From Alphaproteobacteria bacterium (GTDB taxonomy: Bacteria > Pseudomonadota > Alphaproteobacteria > DSM-16000 > Inquilinaceae): DNA of 64,000 nt. Position numbers and translations under genes: made by a program. Shown piece by piece: positions 1 to 8,062 of the stretch. Each line of letters begins with the position of its first letter. Within the stretch, counting starts at the first letter, position 1. The notes beneath the pieces were generated by a model, which had not been told where the DNA came from, searched no databases, and saw only the letters and a list, made by a program, of their open reading frames with translations. The stretch spans positions 23,401 through 87,400 of the forward strand of contig JANQGH010000085.1 in the NCBI GenBank assembly GCA_028277405.1, in the 5' to 3' direction.

Positions 1-772
1 GAATCGAGCCGATATTGGGGATGTAGTTCAGCAGGAAGATGATCAGCGCCAGCGTCGCGGCGAAATCGACGCCGACAAGCCGCAACACCAGATAGCTGGC
101 AAAGCCGGTCATCAGGCTGGTCAGCGTCTTCACCCACATGTAGCGGCGGACGCTGGCGGACATCGCCGCCATCACCTGGGTGACATCGCGCGCCTCTTCC
201 GGATCGGGGAACAGGGCCAGGAACTTCTTCGGCAGGCTGCCCTGATCGATCATCAGGAACATGACATAAAGCCCAACCAGGCCGACGCTGAGCAGGATCG
301 AGCCAACGGACCCTGCCGCCGCGGTGACGGTGGAAAACACGTCGACCTGATTCAGCGCGTCGCGAGCGCTAGACGCCATATCGTCGCCAAGCCAGGCCAG
401 GATTTCGGTGAACAGGTTTTGCAGCCGCTCCTGATAGCGCGGAACGGCATTGCTGACCGCGGCGGCCTGTTCGGCGATGATCTCGCCGACCACGAACACG
501 CCAAACAGGATCAGAATGACGCCGATGGTGGTTGCCAGCCAGCGCGGCATCTTCACGGGGCCGACATGAAGCCGGGCCAGCCGGTCGATCAGGGCGCCGA
601 GCAGGATCCAGATCAGGATGGCGATGGCCAGCGGGATCAGGAAATCGCGCCCGACGATCAGCACGGCCAGCGCGATCGTCCCGATCACGATGACCCGATA
701 GCTGCCGGCACCGAACACGATTTGCGTGGTCAGACGCCTCTTTACCGGGGTGTTTCGATCCAGCCGCGCCAT
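1..772 (-). CDS. AI-2E/PerM family transporter, C-terminus beyond window
   Basis: Inner-membrane protein of the AI-2E/PerM (UPF0118) family, whose members export autoinducer-2 or ions; the substrate cannot be read from sequence. The visible 257 codons begin at the ATG at 772 (MARLDRNTPVKRR). They show a hydrophobic N-terminal region with two segments, a soluble charged loop, and further membrane segments that end in the family signature NYIPNIGSI exactly at the window edge. The C-terminal part is outside. The start lies 2 bp after the stop of the glutamate-synthase-like gene, so the two are probably co-transcribed. The reading frame is open through the edge, so the gene is cut by the window and not broken. 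Family call is secure; function is not. Confidence 0.88.
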   Translation of the reverse strand, partial: MARLDRNTPVKRRLTTQIVFGAGSYRVIVIGTIALAVLIVGRDFLIPLAIAILIWILLGALIDRLARLHVGPVKMPRWLATTIGVILILFGVFVVGEIIAEQAAAVSNAVPRYQERLQNLFTEILAWLGDDMASSARDALNQVDVFSTVTAAAGSVGSILLSVGLVGLYVMFLMIDQGSLPKKFLALFPDPEEARDVTQVMAAMSASVRRYMWVKTLTSLMTGFASYLVLRLVGVDFAATLALIIFLLNYIPNIGSI

Positions 773-774
773 CA

Positions 775-2469
775 CTACAACCGCTGGCCGCGGGCCCTGG
801 CCTCGGCATAGACCGCCAGCCGGTCGCCCGCGATGTTGATCTGCGGCGCGAAACTGTCCGGATCGGCCGCCCGCCACCAGGTGGCATAGGGCGAGCCGTC
901 GGGATCGTCGATCAGCTCGTTTTCCCGCAAATAGGGGAACAGCCGATCGATGGTGCGGATCTCGACCGTGTTGGTCCGATGATGCAGATGGTAGGGCTCG
1001 AACTCTCTGGGATGGTGCAAGCCTGCGGCGGCAACCATCTCGGCCAACGTGGCGAGCGTGTTGTCATGGAACCGCCAGACCCGGTCGGCCTTTTGCTCAA
1101 TCACCAGCCCGCGCTGCAGGGTCGGATCCTGGGTCGTCACGCCGGTTGGGCAGCGGCCGGTATGGCATTTCAGCGACTGCACGCAGCCCAGCGAGAACAT
1201 GAAGGCGCGCGCCGCATTGCACCAATCCGCGCCCACGGCGTAGTTGGCTGCGAGCGAGAACGCGCTCGTCACCTTGCCGCTGGCCGCAAGCCGGACCTTG
1301 CCGGCAAGACCGGTGCCGACGAGCGCGTTGCGGACCAGGATCAGCCCCTCGCGCAGCGGCATGCCGATGCTGTTGGAGAACTCCTGCGGCGCGGCCCCGG
1401 TACCGCCCTCGGCACCGTCGACGACCACGAAGTCCAGCAAAATGCCGCTGTCCAGCATCGCCTTCATGATCGCGAAAACCTCGTGCGCGTGGCCAACGCA
1501 AAGCTTGATGCCGACCGGCTTGCCGCCTGACCATTCGCGCATGCTCGCGGCGAACTCGACCATCTCGCGCGGCGTGGAGAACGCCGTGTGATAGGCGGGC
1601 GAGATACAGTCCTTGCCGGCGGGCACGTGGCGTGTGGCCGCGATCTCCGGCGTAACCTTCGCACCCGGCAGCACCCCGCCATGGCCCGGCTTCGCGCCCT
1701 GGCTGAGCTTGATTTCGGTCATCTTGACCTGATCGGTGCCTGCCTGTTCGGCGAACATGCCCGGATCGAATGATCCGTCCTTCTGGCGACAGCCGAAATA
1801 GCCGGAGCCGATTTCCCACACCAGATCGCCGCCATGCTTGCGGTGGTAGGGGCTGATCGAGCCCTCGCCCGTGTCGTGATAGAAGTTGCCGCGCTTGGCG
1901 CCCAGGTTGAGGGCCTGGATGGCGTTGCCGCCAAGCGCGCCGAAACTCATCGCCGAGATGTTCAGGATCGAGGCCGAATAGGGCTTTGCGCATTGCGGCC
2001 CGCCGACATCGACCCGGAACGGTTCGGTGTTCTTGTCCTTCGGCGCGACGGAGTGGACGATCAGTTCGTACTGGCCGGAATAGACGTCGAGTTCGGTGCC
2101 GAAGGGGTGGGCATCCTCGTCGCCTTTCGCCCTGGCGTAGATAAGGGCCCGCTGCATGCGGCTGTAGGGCTTACCGGACAGATCGTCCTCGACGATGTAT
2201 TGCCGCATGAACGGACCCAGATCCTCAAACAGCCAGCGGAACCTGGCGAACAGAGGAAAATTCCGACGCAGACTGTGGCGGCTCTGATTGCGGTCGAAGG
2301 CGCCGATCGCCAGCAGCGGCACGAGAACGATCAGCAGCCACAGCCAGCCGGGCCACCAGATCGACAGAATGATGACGAGCAGCGTCAGCAGTGCGATGGC
2401 AGCCAACAGCCCAAACCGCATGAAGACAAGCGGCACCGGGTGACGAAGGGGACCGACATCAACGGGCAT
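775..2469 (-). CDS. Membrane-anchored FMN-binding glutamate synthase family protein
   Basis: 564-residue protein related to the central FMN/iron-sulfur domain of glutamate synthase large subunit (GltB), standing alone. Residues about 17-58 form two hydrophobic segments that probably anchor it in the membrane. The barrel domain follows, with DGAEGGTGAAP at 351-361 (phosphate/FMN-binding type) and a cysteine cluster GCVQSLKCHTGRCPTG at 428-443, as in the 3Fe-4S site of GltB. No glutaminase domain is present, so the nitrogen donor and true reaction are unknown; homologues are annotated only as FMN-binding glutamate synthase family. The start at 2469 has AGGAG 8 nt upstream; an internal ATG at 2421 (MRFGLLAA) is an alternative without a good ribosome site. 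It sits between an HdeD-like gene and an AI-2E transporter on the same strand. Confidence 0.88.
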   Translation of the reverse strand: MPVDVGPLRHPVPLVFMRFGLLAAIALLTLLVIILSIWWPGWLWLLIVLVPLLAIGAFDRNQSRHSLRRNFPLFARFRWLFEDLGPFMRQYIVEDDLSGKPYSRMQRALIYARAKGDEDAHPFGTELDVYSGQYELIVHSVAPKDKNTEPFRVDVGGPQCAKPYSASILNISAMSFGALGGNAIQALNLGAKRGNFYHDTGEGSISPYHRKHGGDLVWEIGSGYFGCRQKDGSFDPGMFAEQAGTDQVKMTEIKLSQGAKPGHGGVLPGAKVTPEIAATRHVPAGKDCISPAYHTAFSTPREMVEFAASMREWSGGKPVGIKLCVGHAHEVFAIMKAMLDSGILLDFVVVDGAEGGTGAAPQEFSNSIGMPLREGLILVRNALVGTGLAGKVRLAASGKVTSAFSLAANYAVGADWCNAARAFMFSLGCVQSLKCHTGRCPTGVTTQDPTLQRGLVIEQKADRVWRFHDNTLATLAEMVAAAGLHHPREFEPYHLHHRTNTVEIRTIDRLFPYLRENELIDDPDGSPYATWWRAADPDSFAPQINIAGDRLAVYAEARARGQRL

Positions 2470-2586
2470 GCCAAAGGCTCCTGCTGATCGGGGGTGCGGC
2501 GGGCGTGGCCGACAGCCCGGACTCTACCCCAGACCGACCGTCACACGAGAAGGATTTTGCTACGCCAACACCCCGTAGCGTCCCCC

Positions 2587-3159
2587 CTAACTCGCCTCTC
2601 TGCGCGACAGCATGATCATCGCGATGCCGGTACACAGGAAGTTCACGCCGACAAGAAGGCCCAGGATAAAGACCGACGCGCCCGGCAGGTTCGCCGCGAT
2701 CAGAATGCCCGCCAGAATGGCAACGATGGCCGAAAAGATCATCCAGCCGCGGCCATCGCCCGATTTCAGCTCGAAGGCGAAGGCAAGCTGCATCGCGCCT
2801 TCGACCATGAACAAAACGGCGACGACAAGGGTCAGCGCGACCACGCCGGCGGCCGGATTGATCAGCAGGAAAACGCCGGCAACGAGCTTTAAGAGCGAGA
2901 GCAGCAGAGCGCCGAAAAACGGTCCGGTGCCGTGATAGGAAAAGGCGCCGACGAACCCGATGATGCCGGCAAAGATGAACAGCCAGCCGACAAGCAGTTC
3001 GACCGACAAGGTAGCAACGATCGGAAAGGCGACCGCCAAGAGGCCGATCACGGCCATGGCGATGCCTGTCCACAGCACGGTTGTCTTGTTCTTGCTCAGC
3101 TTGCCGAGCAGCTCTTCCGCGGAATCGGGCAACGGGTTCAGGTCACGATTTTCGCTCAT
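2587..3159 (-). CDS. HdeD-like DUF308 membrane protein
   Basis: 190-residue integral membrane protein of the HdeD/DUF308 family, linked in enteric bacteria to acid and high-density stress. A soluble N-terminus of about 25 residues is followed by roughly six short hydrophobic segments arranged as three hairpins, typical of the family. AGAGGT 8 nt before the ATG at 3159 supports the start. It is 117 bp upstream of the glutamate-synthase-like gene on the same strand. I see no metal or catalytic motif, so a membrane stress role is family-level inference only. Confidence 0.85.
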   Translation of the reverse strand: MSENRDLNPLPDSAEELLGKLSKNKTTVLWTGIAMAVIGLLAVAFPIVATLSVELLVGWLFIFAGIIGFVGAFSYHGTGPFFGALLLSLLKLVAGVFLLINPAAGVVALTLVVAVLFMVEGAMQLAFAFELKSGDGRGWMIFSAIVAILAGILIAANLPGASVFILGLLVGVNFLCTGIAMIMLSRREAS

Positions 3160-3373
3160 GGTCGTTTACCTCTCGATCGTCAAACTACTGGTAGATCAAC
3201 CGGTTTTCGTCTGCTGTGTAGCGACGGCTACCCCGAATCAACGCGAAATAGTCTAGCAGAATCGTGAATTTGGCGCGCGTCCAACCAGATACCGGCGCTC
3301 CTACCCGGCCAATGCACCGGAATGCTGGCACCCGATCGCCCGCCTCGACACGTCCTCGTCCCGCCTTGCCGCG

Positions 3374-3982
3374 TCACGCCAACGCGGCCTGCCACGCGGC
3401 CAAAACGTTCTGCCAGCGCTGGCGCATGGCTTCGCGCTCATCGCCAGACGCCAGCCGTTCGTGATGAAACCGCAGCGCGGTCTTGCCTTCGCCGGCGGGG
3501 GTGAGCGCAATTTGCAAGGTCGACGGCGCGGCCCCGGCCGGCTGCCAGGTCAAGCGCACGCGGTCGTTCGGCTTGACGACGCGGATTTCCCCCTCGATGC
3601 CGTCGCCGGTGCGATACCGGTTGCCCGGCTCGAGGCGCGTGTCCCCGATGTCGCCGAGCCAATCGCGAACACCCTCGGGCGACGCAATCAGCCGCCACGC
3701 CGCGTCGAGCCCCAGCGGCAGGGTGCGCTGAACGCCGACTTGAAAGCCGGCGTCGGCCGTCTGACCGATGATGCGACGGCCATGCATCTTCTCATAGCCG
3801 ACGGTGACCATCTGCTGCCACCAGCCGGAAAGGTTCTCGGTCTCATTCAGGTGAGCGACAATCTGCTTGTGCGACCAGTCCCGCGCGCCGGCGCTGTCGA
3901 GATGGGCGCGCCAGCCCGCCCAATCGCGACCCGTGGCTTTTTGCACGGCCGCGTCCGACATGCTTTCGACCCGTTCGGCCAT
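3374..3982 (-). CDS. DUF4287 plus SRPBCC (AHSA1-like) domain protein
   Basis: 202-residue two-domain protein. Residues about 8-65 match DUF4287 (pattern AVQKATGRDW, HKQIVAHL, GWWQQMVTVGYE), and residues about 75-200 form an SRPBCC/AHSA1-type ligand-binding fold (ASPEGVRDWLGD, then ALRFHHERL and a C-terminal helix QRWQNVLAAWQAAL). Members of this fold bind hydrophobic ligands or act as Hsp90-activator-like proteins; no substrate can be assigned. GGGAGG precedes the ATG at 3982. It is transcribed away from a second SRPBCC gene, and the 115-bp gap contains a perfect ArsR-type palindrome, so both may be controlled by the ArsR protein encoded at about 4609-4956. Confidence 0.85.
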   Translation of the reverse strand: MAERVESMSDAAVQKATGRDWAGWRAHLDSAGARDWSHKQIVAHLNETENLSGWWQQMVTVGYEKMHGRRIIGQTADAGFQVGVQRTLPLGLDAAWRLIASPEGVRDWLGDIGDTRLEPGNRYRTGDGIEGEIRVVKPNDRVRLTWQPAGAAPSTLQIALTPAGEGKTALRFHHERLASGDEREAMRQRWQNVLAAWQAALA

Positions 3983-4037
3983 CTCATGCCCTCCCCAATC
4001 ACCCCGCCAAACGCGGTCAGTCTAACACCGGATTGAC

Positions 4038-4057
4038 ATTCAAGCATTTGCTTGAAT
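4038..4057. promoter_or_regulatory. Probable ArsR operator: 9-bp perfect inverted repeat
   Basis: ATTCAAGCA and TGCTTGAAT form perfect arms separated by TT, in the divergent gap between two SRPBCC genes. Size and shape fit ArsR/SmtB operators, and an ArsR gene lies 550 bp downstream in the same module. It sits 41 bp before the ATG at 4098, suitable for repression. Assignment to that ArsR protein is inference. Confidence 0.6.
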
Positions 4058-4097
4058 ATTATCTCCACCACTCATCGAATGAGAAGGAGCAACAGCT

Positions 4098-4577
4098 ATG
4101 TCCAGCGAGAGCTTTGAGTTAAACGTGGCCTTAGAAGCGCCGCCGGCGAAGGTTTATGACGCGCTTACGACTGAGCGCGGCGTGAAGGGCTGGTGGACAC
4201 AAGATTGCGAGCTTGGCGACAAGGTTGGTGACAAGGCCGTCTTTCGCTTCGGCACTATGGTCGACGTGATGCGCATCGATGCACTGGATCCGGGCCGCGA
4301 AGTACGCTGGCATGTGCTGGAACAGCACAACCATTTGTCGGACGTCATGGCCGACAACACCGAATGGGTCGGCACCGACATCGTTTTTGCGTTGACGGCC
4401 AATGAGGACGGCGGCACGGACCTGCATTTCCGGCACGAAGGGCTGACGCCCGACCTGGCCTGCTATCAGATCTGCAATGACGGCTGGAACCATTTCATGA
4501 AGGCCAGCCTGCCAGGACTTCTGGCAGAAGGCATAGGCCGCCCCTTTCAAGCCAAGGCGTCAGCCGAGGCCAGCTAA
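4098..4577 (+). CDS. SRPBCC (AHSA1-like) domain protein
   Basis: 159-residue single-domain protein of the SRPBCC/AHSA1 group. It begins with the usual first strand (SFELNVALEAPPAKVYDALT), then GVKGWWTQDCELGDKVGD, and ends in a long C-terminal helix (NDGWNHFMKASLPGLLAEG). The fold makes a hydrophobic pocket; the ligand is unknown. GAAGGAG lies 8 nt before the ATG. It is the first gene after the ArsR-type palindrome and is followed 31 bp later by the ArsR regulator, so it is probably the regulator's main target. Such ArsR-SRPBCC sets are common in Proteobacteria and Actinobacteria but poorly understood. Confidence 0.87.
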   Translation: MSSESFELNVALEAPPAKVYDALTTERGVKGWWTQDCELGDKVGDKAVFRFGTMVDVMRIDALDPGREVRWHVLEQHNHLSDVMADNTEWVGTDIVFALTANEDGGTDLHFRHEGLTPDLACYQICNDGWNHFMKASLPGLLAEGIGRPFQAKASAEAS

Positions 4578-4608
4578 CCCCTAGCCATGCTGTTGGCGGC
4601 GGCACGGC

Positions 4609-4956
4609 GTGGATATAAGCTTGGGTATGCAAATCGATCGAGCGTCGACCGCCAGAGTCGACATCTTCCACGCCGTCGCCGACGCCAACCGCCGCAAGCT
4701 GCTGGACCTGTTGGCGGCGGGCGAGCGGCCGGTCCAAGAGCTGGTTCCGCACTTCGACATGTCGTTTCAGGCGGTGTCGCAGCATCTGCATATCCTGGCC
4801 GAGGCGGGCCTGGTGACAAGGCGCAAGCAGGGGCGCTATCGCATCTATCGGGCGCAGCCCGCCGCGCTGCGCGACATTCATGACTGGGCCGGCCAGTATC
4901 GCGCGTTCTGGGAGAACAGGCTGGAGCGGCTCGGCGGCTATCTCGACGAGACATGA
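4609..4956 (+). CDS. ArsR/SmtB family transcriptional regulator
   Basis: 115-residue winged helix-turn-helix protein. The recognition region MSFQAVSQHLHILAEAGLV (about residues 51-69) and the wing RRKQGRYRIYRAQPAAL are typical of metal-independent ArsR regulators paired with SRPBCC proteins; I see no cysteine pair for metal sensing. It probably represses its own module through the palindrome at 4038-4057. The start is uncertain: GTG at 4609 gives the listed form, while ATG at 4627 removes MDISLG. A TATAAG box at 4614-4619 ends 7 nt before that ATG, so a leaderless transcript from an internal promoter is possible. Its stop overlaps the next SRPBCC start (ATGA). Confidence 0.88.
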   Translation: MDISLGMQIDRASTARVDIFHAVADANRRKLLDLLAAGERPVQELVPHFDMSFQAVSQHLHILAEAGLVTRRKQGRYRIYRAQPAALRDIHDWAGQYRAFWENRLERLGGYLDET

Positions 4957-5360
4957 CTCTCAGCCTCGACTTCGAAAAGCACTTCCCGCACCCGCCAGCA
5001 AAGGTCTGGCGCGCTCTGGTGACGTCCGAGGCCCTGGCGCAATGGCTGATGCCCAACGATTTCGAGCCGGTGATCGGCCGAACCGCCCGCTTCACCTATC
5101 CGCGTGGAGACTGCGGCCAGGAAGACGGCGTCGTGCTGGTCGAGGTTGAGGCGTTGGACCCGCCGGTCCGCATGGTCTGGCGCTGGCAGAATGCCGACCT
5201 CGGCGAAACAACGCGGGTGGTGTTTTCGTTGGAAGCCACCGGTGACGGAACACGGCTCCGTCTAAGCCACACAGGCATCCCGACGGAACAAGAGGCCAGA
5301 AGCCTGGGCGGCGGATGGCCCGGTAAGCTGGAAAGCTTGGGCCAGACGCTTCGGGGCTAG
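4953..5360 (+). CDS. SRPBCC (AHSA1-like) domain protein
   Basis: 135-residue SRPBCC domain protein, translationally coupled to the ArsR gene by an ATGA overlap. It starts with the usual strand-helix (LDFEKHFPHPPAKVWRALVT) followed by ALAQWLMPNDFEP, has a beta-rich centre, and ends with a helix that carries GGGWPGKLESLGQTL. This is the usual ArsR-partner arrangement, where the second protein may be an effector-binding or detoxifying partner. No catalytic residues can be picked out. A strong hairpin at 5373-5401 follows the stop and probably ends the transcript. Confidence 0.87.
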   Translation: MTLSLDFEKHFPHPPAKVWRALVTSEALAQWLMPNDFEPVIGRTARFTYPRGDCGQEDGVVLVEVEALDPPVRMVWRWQNADLGETTRVVFSLEATGDGTRLRLSHTGIPTEQEARSLGGGWPGKLESLGQTLRG

Positions 5361-5372
5361 AACCACCGGCCC

Positions 5373-5401
5373 GGAACAGCGCGATCAATCAGCGCTGTTC
5401 C
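5373..5401. terminator. Hairpin between convergent genes, probable bidirectional terminator
   Basis: GGAACAGCGC and GCGCTGTTCC form a perfect 10-bp stem around a 9-nt loop, 12 bp after the SRPBCC stop and 17 bp before the stop of the opposing small gene. No clear U-run follows on either strand, so it may work with Rho or simply block readthrough. Confidence 0.6.
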
Positions 5402-5418
5402 AAATCGGTCCGGGTTGA

Positions 5419-5712
5419 TCAGATTTCTGCCGAAACCGGGCTTCCGCCGGCCGCGTCGCAGATCTCGAAGGATGCGACCGCGTGCTCGGTGCCGTCAATG
5501 TTGCAATGCACGACCAGGCTGGCCTGATGGCTAAGGTCGAAGGGCAGGAGTACGTTCCGGTCATCGGCGACCTGTGTTTGCAGATCGAACGTGTCGTTCG
5601 TCGCCATCGGATCCGTGTTCATGGCTTCGCTTGACTGCGCCGCCAGAACTGCCCCGCCGACAAGTACGCCCGCCAACGTGGCCGTGAGTGCCTTAATCCC
5701 CAGTGTTGTCAT
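5419..5712 (-). CDS. Small exported protein of unknown function
   Basis: 97-residue protein when read from the ATG at 5712, which has GGAG 7 nt upstream; a longer frame back to 5877 has no supporting site. Residues 1 to about 27 (MTTLGIKALTATLAGVLVGG, then AVLAAQS) form a signal peptide with a likely AxA-type cleavage. The mature part of about 70 residues has two cysteines (HCNID and EICDAAG) that could form a disulfide in the periplasm. I do not recognise a family. It converges on the SRPBCC operon and its promoter must lie in the AT-rich gap upstream. Confidence 0.6.
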   Translation of the reverse strand: MTTLGIKALTATLAGVLVGGAVLAAQSSEAMNTDPMATNDTFDLQTQVADDRNVLLPFDLSHQASLVVHCNIDGTEHAVASFEICDAAGGSPVSAEI

Positions 5713-6099
5713 GTCGTTCTCCAATCTCAAGAGGTTAGAGGCTGGATGCCATGCCGGGGTCACCGCCAGGCAACCGTCCCTCAACGTCCAAAAAAATCGA
5801 CGAGTCATGTGCCTCACGGCAACCGAGGACAATCCACCGGCGAAATCATGACTCGCCGAGACCTGAAAACACAACAAAATTTATTTCACTATATTACTGT
5901 TCTTATATAATCACGCTATGTTTCAAATTACTACAAACTAACCTTACACTATTTATGTGGGTTGAATACTTTGGTCTGTCAATAGGTGTGACTGAAGATT
6001 CTGGGGTTTGCCAACGGCTGTATCGGCCGTCCGAAGTCTGTTAGCCTTCGCCGCGGCGGCGGATCACCCCCCGCACCCGATATCGAATAGGCACGGAAG
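5713..6099. other. 387-bp gene-free gap with a sharply AT-rich core
   Basis: No supportable gene on either strand. The core at about 5866-5995 is far richer in A and T than anything else here: 14 of 60 bases are G or C at 5881-5940. It contains an exact TATAAT at 5906-5911 on the plus strand, without a matching -35 element at 17 bp. It separates a minus-strand exported protein from a plus-strand lipoprotein, so it should hold both promoters; bending or nucleoid-protein binding is possible. Confidence 0.5.
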
Positions 6100-6714
6100 A
6101 TGAAGCGGATTGTCGGTTTGGCATGTGGTCTGTTTGCCCTGCTGGCCCTTGCGGCCTGCGTTCAGTATCCGCTGGGCATGACCGAGGAGGAATGGCTGCT
6201 GCTTACGCCGGAACAACAGCAAGAGGCGCGCCTGGCGGACGCCGAACTCAGGCGCGCCCAAGCGCTTCAAGCCGCGGCCGAGGCAGAGGAACGTGCCCTG
6301 GCGGAACGCAATCGGCTGATCGACGCCTACCGTAACGCCCGTCCCGGAGACATCGCCTATTGCGACATCGACCCGCCGGACAGCGGCTACGGCCGCGTGC
6401 TGGTGCAACCGTCCAGCGTTACCCTTGTGAATGGCGAGCAGCGCCGCCTGCAAGTGCTGCAGGAGAGCCCCAGACGGTCGGACTATGTCTGGCTGACCCG
6501 GGATGGCGGCGGCCGCGTCGAGCTGTGCGGATCCACGGCCTCCGGCAGCGGGCCGGTGGGCGCCTGCGACAGCATCTGGTCGATTGACCTACAGTTCGGC
6601 CGCGAAGCATCGACGCGGATCAGCTGGACGACACCGCTCAGCGGCGGCGAACTGACCTGCAGCACGGTCGGCGGCTTCGGCTCGCCATTTGGCGTGCCGG
6701 ACTATCTGCTGTAG
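6100..6714 (+). CDS. Putative lipoprotein of unknown function
   Basis: 204-residue protein with a clear lipoprotein signal: MKRIVGLACGLFALLALAAC, where the lipobox LAAC places the lipidated cysteine at residue 20. The following Val-Gln does not suggest inner-membrane retention, so the outer membrane is likely. Residues about 25-75 are charged and helical, rich in Glu, Arg and Ala (TPEQQQEARLADAELRRAQA), probably a coiled coil. The C-terminal 120 residues look beta-rich with four or more cysteines (YCDID, ELCGS, GACDS, LTCST), suggesting disulfides. I recognise no family. The HEAT-like gene starts 18 bp later. Confidence 0.7.
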   Translation: MKRIVGLACGLFALLALAACVQYPLGMTEEEWLLLTPEQQQEARLADAELRRAQALQAAAEAEERALAERNRLIDAYRNARPGDIAYCDIDPPDSGYGRVLVQPSSVTLVNGEQRRLQVLQESPRRSDYVWLTRDGGGRVELCGSTASGSGPVGACDSIWSIDLQFGREASTRISWTTPLSGGELTCSTVGGFGSPFGVPDYLL

Positions 6715-6732
6715 CCGTCGAAGGGGCGCACC

Positions 6733-7272
6733 TTGCCGACACATTCAACGGACGACACCGCGATTGCGGTCATCGACGAAGCAATCGCGGCATTCGACGG
6801 CACGCATGTCGAGCCGTTGCGCGAAGCGGCGGGCAAAGCACAGGTCTCGCCTGCCGTCATCGACCGCCTGGTCGATGTCGGTTTCAGCGGTGAGCCAAAC
6901 ACGCAGATCGCGGCGACATGGCTGCTGAAACACTATCTGGAGCAGGGATTCGACCTGACCGATGCGCAGAACGCCGCAATCGCCGACGGCCTCGAACGCC
7001 TAACCGGCTGGGCGGTTCAGCTTCATCTGGCGCAGTCGTTTCGCTGGCTTCACTGTCCCGATGCGCAAGCCGCCAAGGTGGCGGACACTCTCAAGGCTTG
7101 GTTTCAGTCGGACCGCAATTTCCTGCGGGCCTGGGCGTGCGATGCGCTCTGGCAGCTCGGCAAGCAGCATGAAGCCGTCCGGGATACCGCGTTCGAGACA
7201 CTGCTGGCGGCGGAGGCCGACCCCGCCGCATCGGTCAGGGCGCGGGCGCGGAATCTGCTGAAGATGAAATAG
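6733..7272 (+). CDS. HEAT-repeat-like helical protein
   Basis: 179-residue all-helical protein without signal peptide or membrane segment. The C-terminal half (FLRAWACDALWQLGKQHE, then AASVRARARNLLKMK) has the helix pairs and Asp/Arg pattern of HEAT repeats, as in small adaptor proteins. The start is TTG at 6733 with AAGGGG upstream; no ATG gives a better start. It is 18 bp after the lipoprotein gene, probably co-transcribed. Its last 38 bp overlap the 3' end of the convergent sugar-phosphate isomerase-like gene. The binding partner is unknown. Confidence 0.7.
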   Translation: MPTHSTDDTAIAVIDEAIAAFDGTHVEPLREAAGKAQVSPAVIDRLVDVGFSGEPNTQIAATWLLKHYLEQGFDLTDAQNAAIADGLERLTGWAVQLHLAQSFRWLHCPDAQAAKVADTLKAWFQSDRNFLRAWACDALWQLGKQHEAVRDTAFETLLAAEADPAASVRARARNLLKMK

Positions 7273-8062
7273 CCTCGCCCGCGGCTGTTTCCGCCAACAG
7301 CGCTTTTAAGGCCCTGGCGTCCGTCTTCAGATTCTCGATGCTGTCGTCAGCCACGAACTCCAACAAGGCGTAACGCTTGCCAGCGAAGCGGCCTTCCGGG
7401 ATCGCCGCGAGGTAGGCGCGCCAATGCACGGCGCCTTCGGCCAATGGAAAACGCTGGCAATCGGTGTCCCAGTGGAAGACATGCACGAACGCGATGTCGG
7501 TTCCGACCGCTGCAAGCTCGTTCAGCGCCTCGGCCTGCGGGATGCCTGGGCGTGGCTGCCAGTAGAGAAACACCGCCGGGCTGTCGATCGCTTGCACCAG
7601 TTGGACGGCGGACGACGTGCTGTCGGTCAGCGTACCGGGATGAAACTCCAGGCCGATGGCGACGTCATGGGCTGCCGCAACGGCGCCCATCGCGTTGATC
7701 GCATCGACCGCCGCGCGCCTGTCGGTGTCACTGTAGTCAGCCGACGCGCGGCCTTGCCATCCCGGCCAGATGCGGATCATCGGCGCGCCGAGTTCCTGGG
7801 CGGTTTCAAGAACGCGATGGAACGCATCCACCCCATCGGCCGGCGCACGCAGATAGCTGCCGTAGGAACTGACCGTCAGCCCCGCCTCCCGCGTCCAGCG
7901 GCCAACATCTCGGGCCGCGCCCAACCGGCCAGGTGGCACATGAACATCCGCCCCCCACTCTATGGCGGCAAGGCCGGCATCCGACACGATCTTCACGATC
8001 TCCGAGGGTGAGCGATCGCGAAAGGTGACCGAGCATAGGCCGGGCAGAAAGCGCACGCTCAC
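7235..8062 (-). CDS. Sugar phosphate isomerase/epimerase fold (AP endonuclease 2 family) protein
   Basis: 275-residue TIM-barrel protein of the xylose-isomerase-like/AP endonuclease 2 superfamily. Metal-site features can be seen: AIEWGADVH near residue 33, IGLEFHPGTL in the middle, FVHVFHW later, and YALLEFVADD near the C-terminus. The superfamily includes epimerases, ketose isomerases and inosose dehydratases; the exact reaction is not predictable. The start is GTG at 8062 and overlaps the stop of the hydroxyacid dehydrogenase (GTGA). It is the last gene of the LacI-toroid-dehydrogenase-isomerase operon, which faces a sugar importer, so a role in catabolism of the imported sugar or sugar acid is likely. 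Confidence 0.83.
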   Translation of the reverse strand: MSVRFLPGLCSVTFRDRSPSEIVKIVSDAGLAAIEWGADVHVPPGRLGAARDVGRWTREAGLTVSSYGSYLRAPADGVDAFHRVLETAQELGAPMIRIWPGWQGRASADYSDTDRRAAVDAINAMGAVAAAHDVAIGLEFHPGTLTDSTSSAVQLVQAIDSPAVFLYWQPRPGIPQAEALNELAAVGTDIAFVHVFHWDTDCQRFPLAEGAVHWRAYLAAIPEGRFAGKRYALLEFVADDSIENLKTDARALKALLAETAAGEAISSSADSAPAP

